A DNA stretch of 64,000 nt, taken from Solimonas sp040754295. GTDB lineage: Bacteria > Pseudomonadota > Gammaproteobacteria > Nevskiales > Nevskiaceae. How positions within the stretch are numbered: the stretch's first letter is position 1; each line of letters starts with the position of its first letter. The notes under the pieces were generated by a model that made no database searches, had not been told where the DNA came from, and saw only the letters and a list, made by a program, of their open reading frames with translations. The position numbers were made by a program, and so were the translations under genes. This document shows, piece by piece, positions 59,704 to 64,000 of this stretch. The stretch covers positions 1 through 64,000 of the forward strand of contig JBFMCQ010000003.1 in the NCBI GenBank assembly GCA_040754295.1. Reading direction: 5' to 3'.

Positions 59704-60102
59704 TCAGACGGCGAGCGGGGGGGCCTGGGAGAGTGGCAGGACGTGCGGCCTGCGCCGCAGCGGAGGGGATTGGTAGCTCGCTCGCCAGCGGACGCGCTGG
59801 CGGCCAGAGACGAGCAAGGCGGCAATACCGGCGGCGAGGGCCAGCAGCACCGGCGAGGGCAGCTTGCCGGCGGTGGTGTCGGCGGTATCCGCGTCGACCT
59901 CGCCGTGGCTCAGGTGCGAGTCGATGTGATCGATCTCGCCGCCCACCCATGCGACGTGGTCATGCTCGTGGTCGTGGTCGACGTCCATTTCCTCGACCGC
60001 GATCGGGTGCTCGTGGGCGACGTGCACGTGAATACCCAGCATCCGCGCCAGCGCCAACGCGCAGCACAGCACCAAGGTGACGATCATGCGGGGCGACTTC
60101 AT
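59704..60102 (-). CDS. Histidine-rich exported/membrane protein upstream of czcCBA
   Basis: A 132-residue protein. A hydrophobic N-terminal segment (IVTLVLCCALALARMLG) is followed by a stretch of about 45 residues holding eleven His, often as HxH (HVHVAHEH; DHDHEHDHV; DHIDSHLSHGE), then a second hydrophobic helix (SPVLLALAAGIAALLV) and a basic tail. The His clusters should bind divalent cations in the periplasm. Its position recalls CzcI or CzcE-like accessory proteins, though no sequence relation is evident. ATG at 60102 is the best start; SD is weak. Confidence 0.75.
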   Translation of the reverse strand: MKSPRMIVTLVLCCALALARMLGIHVHVAHEHPIAVEEMDVDHDHEHDHVAWVGGEIDHIDSHLSHGEVDADTADTTAGKLPSPVLLALAAGIAALLVSGRQRVRWRASYQSPPLRRRPHVLPLSQAPPLAV

Positions 60103-60202
60103 CGGCCGCGGATCATCGCACGACCTCGCCACCGGCACCAAACCCGGTCGGGCGCCCTTCGGAACCTGTCGCCGACAACCGGATGAGCACGGGGTGGTGG
60201 GC

Positions 60203-60495
60203 CTACGCGGCCTCAAGCTCCAGCTTGACCTTGTAGCCCAGGGCGCGGGCGGCGCGTGCGAGGGTGTCAATGGTCAGGTCTGATTAGGCCCTGGTTAGGC
60301 CGGTGTCTGTTTCGTCAAGCAGGCGGTCCAGCGCCGAGCGGCTGGTCCGCATGCGCGTGGCCATCAACCTTGATCAGGCCGCGCTTCTTCATGCCCTGTC
60401 CAACCTGCCAGGCTAGTACGCGCTTCATCGCTCGCGCCGAGACGTCCTCGAGCGCCTTGTCTTCGGGTTGGGCGGAGTCGCGTTCGGGACTACTA
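60203..60495 (-). pseudogene. XRE-family antitoxin-like regulator, broken by frameshift and stop
   Basis: Read on the minus strand, three pieces of one HTH antitoxin-like protein can be followed. About 60495-60366 gives ALEDVSARAMKRVLAWQ then GMKKRGLIKV. A one-base frame change at about 60365 leads to MATRMRTSRSALDRLLD. After an in-frame TAA at 60284-60286 comes LTIDTLARAARALGYKVKLE, ending at the TAG at 60203. The order matches short XRE antitoxins that pair with RelE/HigB-type toxins. No toxin gene remains next to it. The N-terminus also lacks a start. Confidence 0.75.
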
Positions 60496-60525
60496 GGGAC
60501 CCGTGAGCAATCTGTTTTTCTGCGC

Positions 60526-61296
60526 TCAGCCGGCGGGTGCGCGCGCCTGCTGGATCAGCTCGTAGGCGCCGACGATCTCGCGCGTCTTCTCCTCAGCCAG
60601 CGCGCGCATGCTCTCCGGCAAGCCCTTGGCGGCGAGCTTGTCGGGATGATGCTGGCTCATCAGCCGCCGATACGCGGTCTTGACTTCGGCGTCGCTCGCC
60701 GAAGCATCGACGCCGAGCACGCGATACGCTTCTTCGACCCTGCGCTGCGGCGATGCACCGGCGCCGCGCGTGCCCAGGCGCAGCATCGCCTCGATCCGTT
60801 CGACGTCCGCAGCTGACAGCCCCAGTCCACGCGCGACGCGCACGAGCATATCGTGCTCGGCCGGATGCACGCTGCCGTCCGCGGACAGCGCGGTCAGCTG
60901 GATCTGCAGAAACATCTGATGCAGCAGGCGCTGCCCGCGGCTGAGCTGCGCAAAGCGCGTCACCTCGGCGTCGAGATCGAAGCCCGGTGCCTTGCCGCGG
61001 TTGAATGCGGCCTGCGCCGTGGCGCGTGCCTGCGTCGAGAGGCGCAGGCGCTCGAACAGCGCCTCGGCGGCGCGGATCTCGTCCTGCGTCACCCGGCCGT
61101 CGGCCTTGCAGATCGCACCCATCACCGCGAACGTCGATTCGAGGAACTGGGCCTGTACGCGACCGACGTGACCGACGATCAGCGAGCCGCGCAGGATCTG
61201 TCCGGCGAAGTAACCGAGCAGGGCGCCGACGATGAGGCCGGGCCAGCGGCCGATCGCATAACCGATCACCGCGCCGATAATCATTGCGAGATTCAT
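60526..61296 (-). CDS. djlA: Co-chaperone DjlA
   Basis: A 256-residue membrane-anchored J-domain protein that stimulates DnaK. One N-terminal glycine-rich transmembrane segment (MIIGAVIGYAIGRWPGLIVG), a central TerB-like domain (FAVMGAICKADGRVTQDEIRAAEALF and LTALSADGSVHPAEHDMLVRVA) and a C-terminal J domain with the HPD motif in LMSQHHPDKLAAKG. This order and length are diagnostic for DjlA. It is transcribed away from the VOC relic. Confidence 0.96.
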   Translation of the reverse strand: MNLAMIIGAVIGYAIGRWPGLIVGALLGYFAGQILRGSLIVGHVGRVQAQFLESTFAVMGAICKADGRVTQDEIRAAEALFERLRLSTQARATAQAAFNRGKAPGFDLDAEVTRFAQLSRGQRLLHQMFLQIQLTALSADGSVHPAEHDMLVRVARGLGLSAADVERIEAMLRLGTRGAGASPQRRVEEAYRVLGVDASASDAEVKTAYRRLMSQHHPDKLAAKGLPESMRALAEEKTREIVGAYELIQQARAPAG

Positions 61297-61481
61297 GCGT
61301 CGATTTTAACGGCGATCGGCGGCGCCCCGGTGACGCCCGGTGCCATTCTCGTGTATCGCCACGGGTCGGGTCGTGCGTCGCAGCCGGACGAGCTGCTGCG
61401 CTTCGCCTTGCGGGCTTCGCGTCGGGACTGAGCAGCGCCGCTGATGGCGCTCGACGTCGCGCAGTTCTGAGCGTGCGCTAG

Positions 61482-61655
61482 ATGTCGATGCGCTGGCCGT
61501 GCGGCGCGCAGAGCGCAGGAGCAGCGCTGCGTCAGGCGCCGGCGGATCAGTCCTGGGGCGACCGCATCGCGATCTTCACCGATCCCGACGGCTACCACTG
61601 GACGTTCGCGACCAACATCGGCGAGTTCGACGCGAGCAGAGCGCCGCCGATGTAG
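61482..61655 (+). pseudogene. C-terminal fragment of a VOC/PhnB-like glyoxalase-fold gene
   Basis: A 57-codon ORF whose second half (QSWGDRIAIFTDPDGYHWTF, then ATNIGEF) matches the C-terminal end of PhnB/VOC-superfamily proteins, where FGDRxxxxxDPxGxxW is the last strand-loop-strand. The first 18 codons are unrelated and an in-frame TAG precedes the ATG. The upstream 180 bp to djlA show no recognisable remainder. It is a relic of a deleted gene of about 130-150 residues. Confidence 0.65.
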
Positions 61656-61710
61656 CGGGCGTGTGCCAGTAACTCCACAGTATCGCCGACCGGCGCGGCG
61701 TGCGGCTAGT

Positions 61711-61724
61711 TAGCCGATCGGCTA
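61711..61724. repeat. Perfect 14-bp palindrome
   Basis: TAGCCGATCGGCTA, overlapping a second imperfect palindrome (GGCTAGTTAGCC) on its left side. It sits in the gap between the VOC relic and the orphan terminator. It may be an operator or the base of an RNA hairpin. Confidence 0.5.
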
Positions 61725-62029
61725 AGTTTCTTTTGCAGCTGCAGCCGATACAGTGCGCCTACCGAAGCGTGCGGCGCCTCGCGAACCGGGAGGGCAGCGG
61801 GTTGCGCTCGAAGGCCGTCGCATTCGCCACACCGCGTCACCGGCGCGGTGAGCGACAACGCTGCCAGCCGGCAGCGTCTGCCCGGTAGCCCAGGAAGGGT
61901 GCTCCAACACGGTCGGCGGCTGCAGGTGCGTGAGGGAGGCGCTCGCTGCCACATGACCACCGGCCTGCGCAGTGGGCCAGGACAGCTCCGCGCTTCGCGC
62001 CAACACCAGGCCGACGGGAGGCAACTCGA

Positions 62030-62055
62030 GGCGAGCTTCGGCTCGCCCTGTTTTT
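62030..62055 (+). terminator. Orphan rightward intrinsic terminator
   Basis: A 7-bp GC stem, GGCGAGC / GCTCGCC, with a stable TTCG tetraloop, then CTG and five T. No intact plus-strand gene ends within 370 bp upstream (only the VOC relic, ending at 61655), so it either marks a lost gene or ends a small RNA. On the minus strand no T-run follows. Confidence 0.8.
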
Positions 62056-62220
62056 GCGCGCGGTTTAAGTGCTGTTTCTACTGGGATTTGAGGGAAAACC
62101 CGGTTACTAAAGCCGTCGGCAATGGTGCTACCATCCGCGCCTTGCCCTCGCCGGCCCCGCATGTTTGCGCCGGTGCTCCCTGTTTCGAATCAATATTCCC
62201 CAGTGAAAGGAAATTCGCCC

Positions 62221-63000
62221 ATGTTCGACAGGCTGTTTCGAGCTGCAGCGCGCCAGCGTTGTGGCTGGGCTGCCGCAGGTCTGATGATCTGCGCGGTCGC
62301 TGCCGCGCAATCCACCGCGACCGTCGAGCGCGCGGTCAACGAGCAGGTCGGCGCCGAACAGGCTGCCCAGCAGACGCAGGGTCGCATCGAGCAGCTCGAT
62401 GACGAGACTCGCCAGGCCGTCGCCGAATACCGGGCGGTCATCCAGGAGACCGATAGCCTGCGCCGCTACAACGAGCAGCTGCAGGCGACGCTGAAGTCCC
62501 AGATCGAAGAGATGGAGACGATGCAGCGTCAGCTCGGCGAGGTCGAGACCACCGCGCGTGAGATCGTGCCGCTGCTGCAGAAGATGCTGAAGACGCTCGA
62601 GGAGTTCGTGAAGCTCGATCTGCCGTTTCTGCCCGAGGAGCGCGCGCAGCGCATCGCCGGTCTCAAGGACATGATGACGCGCGCCGACGTCTCGATTGCC
62701 GAGAAGTTCCGCCGTATCGTCGAGGCCTACCAGATCGAGATGGAATACGGCCGCACGCTCGAAGCCTACCAGGGCAAGATCGGCGAGCGCACCGTCGAGT
62801 TCCTGCGCGCGGGGCGCGCGTCGCTGATGTATCAGACGCTGGACGGCTCGGAGTCCGGCTACTGGGATGCCGAACGCAAGGACTGGGTCAGCGACAACGA
62901 CTACGCCGACGCGGTGACCGCGGGTCTCAAGATCGCCAAGAAGCAGGCCGCACCGGATCTGCTGTTTGTCCCCGTCAGCGCGCCGAAGGAGGCGAAGTAA
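62221..63000 (+). CDS. DUF3450 periplasmic coiled-coil protein
   Basis: A 259-residue protein with a signal peptide (GWAAAGLMICAVAAAQS, cut after about residue 29). A long coiled coil follows (about 40-130; ERAVNEQVGAEQAAQQTQ, RRYNEQLQATLKSQIEEME), then the DUF3450 C-terminal domain (IVEAYQIEMEYGRTLEAYQG, GRASLMYQTLDG). This family is encoded directly before TtpC/ExbB-type genes in TonB2-like operons. The ATG at 62221 follows GAAAGGA; the open frame before it is not conserved. One base separates it from the next gene. Confidence 0.92.
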   Translation: MFDRLFRAAARQRCGWAAAGLMICAVAAAQSTATVERAVNEQVGAEQAAQQTQGRIEQLDDETRQAVAEYRAVIQETDSLRRYNEQLQATLKSQIEEMETMQRQLGEVETTAREIVPLLQKMLKTLEEFVKLDLPFLPEERAQRIAGLKDMMTRADVSIAEKFRRIVEAYQIEMEYGRTLEAYQGKIGERTVEFLRAGRASLMYQTLDGSESGYWDAERKDWVSDNDYADAVTAGLKIAKKQAAPDLLFVPVSAPKEAK

Positions 63001-63001
63001 C

Positions 63002-64000
63002 ATGCTGGGCAATACTCTGACCGGCCTGCTGCGCCCCGCGGCGATCGCGCTCGCGGTGCTGCTGCCGGCGTCCGCGCTCGCCGCGTCCTCGCTCGACGAG
63101 CTGCTCGAACAGACGCGTACCGCGCGTGCGCGCGAGGCGCAGCAGAACCAGGCGCGTCTGAAGGAGTTCCAGGAGGAGCGCAATCGGCGTGCCGAGATGC
63201 TCGCCAACGCCAAGGCCGAACTCGCGCGCGAGAACGCGCGTGCCAATCAGCTGTCGACCCAGTTCGACGCGAACGAGAAGAAGCTGGTCGAGCTGCAGGC
63301 CGCGCTCGATGCGAAGCTCGGCAATCTGGGTGAAATGTTCGGCGTCGTGCGTCAGGTCGCCGGCGACTTTGCGTCGGTGGCCTACAACTCGATGATCTCG
63401 GCGCAGTATCCGGAGCGCGAGGCCTTCGCTCGCAAGCTCTCCGAGTCGAAGTCGCTGGCGTCGATCGAGGAGCTCGAGCGCTTCTGGTTCGAGATGCAGC
63501 GCGAAATGACCGAGTCCGGCCGCGTCGTCAAGTTCCAGGCGACCGTCGTCAGCCCGGAGGGCATGGCCGAGAAGCAGCCGGTCGTACGCATCGGTGGTTT
63601 CACCGCGTCGACCGACGAGGGCTTCGTCACCTATCTGCCGGGGCAGAAGGAGTTCGCGGTGCTCAGCCGCCAGCCGGCGGCGCGCTACGTGCGGCCCAAC
63701 GTCAATCTGCTCGACGAAACCAGCGGCTACCACAAGGCGACGCTGGACCCGACCCGCGGGACGCTGCTCGCGGTGCTGGTGCAGACGCCCAAGCTCGGCG
63801 AGCAGATCAGGTTCGGCGGGCTGGTCGGCTACATCATCATGGTGATCGGCGCGATCGGTCTGATCATGGCCGCCGTGCGCTTCTTCGCGCTCACCGCGAT
63901 CGGCTCGAAGGTGGCCCGGCAGCGCAGGGACTCCGCGAACGCGCGCGAGGACAACCCGCTCGGCCGCGTGCTCGCCGTCTATTACAAGGATCCCAACGTC
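63002..64000 (+). CDS. TtpC-like MotA/TolQ/ExbB proton channel protein, cut by the window edge
   Basis: The first 333 codons of a MotA/TolQ/ExbB-family protein; no stop before the right edge. A signal peptide (IALAVLLPASALAAS) is followed by a periplasmic coiled coil (about 30-125; ENARANQLSTQFDANEKKL), a globular region (VKFQATVVSPEGMAEKQPVV) and the first channel helix (GLVGYIIMVIGAIGLIMAAV, about 272-291). This N-terminal extension is the mark of TtpC, the extra subunit of Vibrio TonB2 systems. ExbB, ExbD and TonB genes are expected to the right of the window. Confidence 0.9.
   Translation, partial: MLGNTLTGLLRPAAIALAVLLPASALAASSLDELLEQTRTARAREAQQNQARLKEFQEERNRRAEMLANAKAELARENARANQLSTQFDANEKKLVELQAALDAKLGNLGEMFGVVRQVAGDFASVAYNSMISAQYPEREAFARKLSESKSLASIEELERFWFEMQREMTESGRVVKFQATVVSPEGMAEKQPVVRIGGFTASTDEGFVTYLPGQKEFAVLSRQPAARYVRPNVNLLDETSGYHKATLDPTRGTLLAVLVQTPKLGEQIRFGGLVGYIIMVIGAIGLIMAAVRFFALTAIGSKVARQRRDSANAREDNPLGRVLAVYYKDPNV

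Larger units (their letters stand above)
61656..62220. other. Non-coding stretch with overlapping palindromes and an orphan terminator
   Basis: About 565 bp with no supported gene. It contains GGCTA-GT-TAGCC (61704-61715) overlapping the perfect 14-bp palindrome TAGCCGATCGGCTA (61711-61724), then AAGTTTCTTTTGC, and a clear rightward terminator (62030-62055) before the DUF3450 promoter region. A possible extended -10 (TGC-TACCAT) at 62129-62134 precedes DUF3450. Translations in all frames are Arg/Gly/Ala-rich and unconvincing. Confidence 0.5.

Noticed and set aside
60256..60816. A 186-codon plus-strand ORF across the djlA end and the relic region
   Set aside because: Half of it is antisense to djlA and the rest overlays the XRE relic, whose minus-strand pieces have clear family similarity.

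Overview
The window is 64 kb of GC-rich chromosomal DNA, densely coding on both strands. Everything points to a Gram-negative gammaproteobacterium: an LPS-core locus bounded by glnE and by ilvE-hldE, a true TatD, DjlA, HME-RND efflux, proteases with GlyGly-CTERM-like tails, and a DUF3450/TtpC-type TonB energiser. A Nevskiales/Solimonadaceae-like or Xanthomonadales-like host would fit, but the sequence alone does not settle the genus. No rRNA, tRNA, CRISPR array, intact insertion sequence or prophage was seen.

Layout. 0-4.7 kb: a NarL-type two-component pair followed by a bifunctional PutA that lacks the DNA-binding domain. 4.7-10.7 kb: a MATE exporter, a 1-Cys peroxiredoxin behind a perfect 65-bp tandem duplication of its promoter, SD and ATG, DUF3016, an exported BCP-like peroxiredoxin, and ilvD. 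10.7-11.6 kb: a small accessory scar with short orphan ORFs and a VapBC-type toxin-antitoxin pair. 11.8-21.4 kb: tatD overlapping an HTTM-DCC fusion, then mostly envelope or hypothetical genes (hydrolase, DUF3047, outer-membrane barrel, TerB, EipA-like lipoprotein, kynureninase-like enzyme, Bax-inhibitor-1-like protein, DUF486, and DUF2061 behind a Fur-like box). 21.5-37.8 kb: an amidase pseudogene, glnE, then a surface-glycan/LPS-core locus (FkbM methyltransferase, five GT4-type glycosyltransferases, sulfotransferase, asparagine-synthase-like amidotransferase, heptosyltransferase), then ilvE and hldE. 37.9-40.7 kb: a carboxymuconolactone-decarboxylase-family gene and an HxlR regulator diverging across a nested palindrome, an EamA transporter and an HDOD protein.

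40.7-49.5 kb looks like a protein-scavenging block: M28 and S9 peptidases, a POT peptide symporter, and two tandem secreted lysyl-endopeptidase-like proteases. 49.8-60.1 kb is a metal block: a 1379-residue P-type ATPase with an apparently inactive N-terminal ATPase-like copy, convergent with czcCBA and a His-rich exported protein. 60.2-62.2 kb holds two gene relics (an XRE antitoxin and a VOC-family tail), djlA and a non-coding stretch with an orphan terminator. From 62.2 kb to the right edge begins a DUF3450 plus TtpC/ExbB-like operon that runs off the window.

Working together (inference): exported endopeptidases, envelope peptidases, the POT symporter and PutA could form a chain from extracellular protein to peptides to proline. 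The locus between glnE and hldE builds and decorates a surface glycan. The RND system, giant ATPase and His-rich protein handle divalent metals. The right-edge operon would power TonB-dependent uptake. Several sigma70-like -10 elements are followed directly by a C-rich discriminator, and many genes overlap by ATGA/GTGA, so translational coupling is common.
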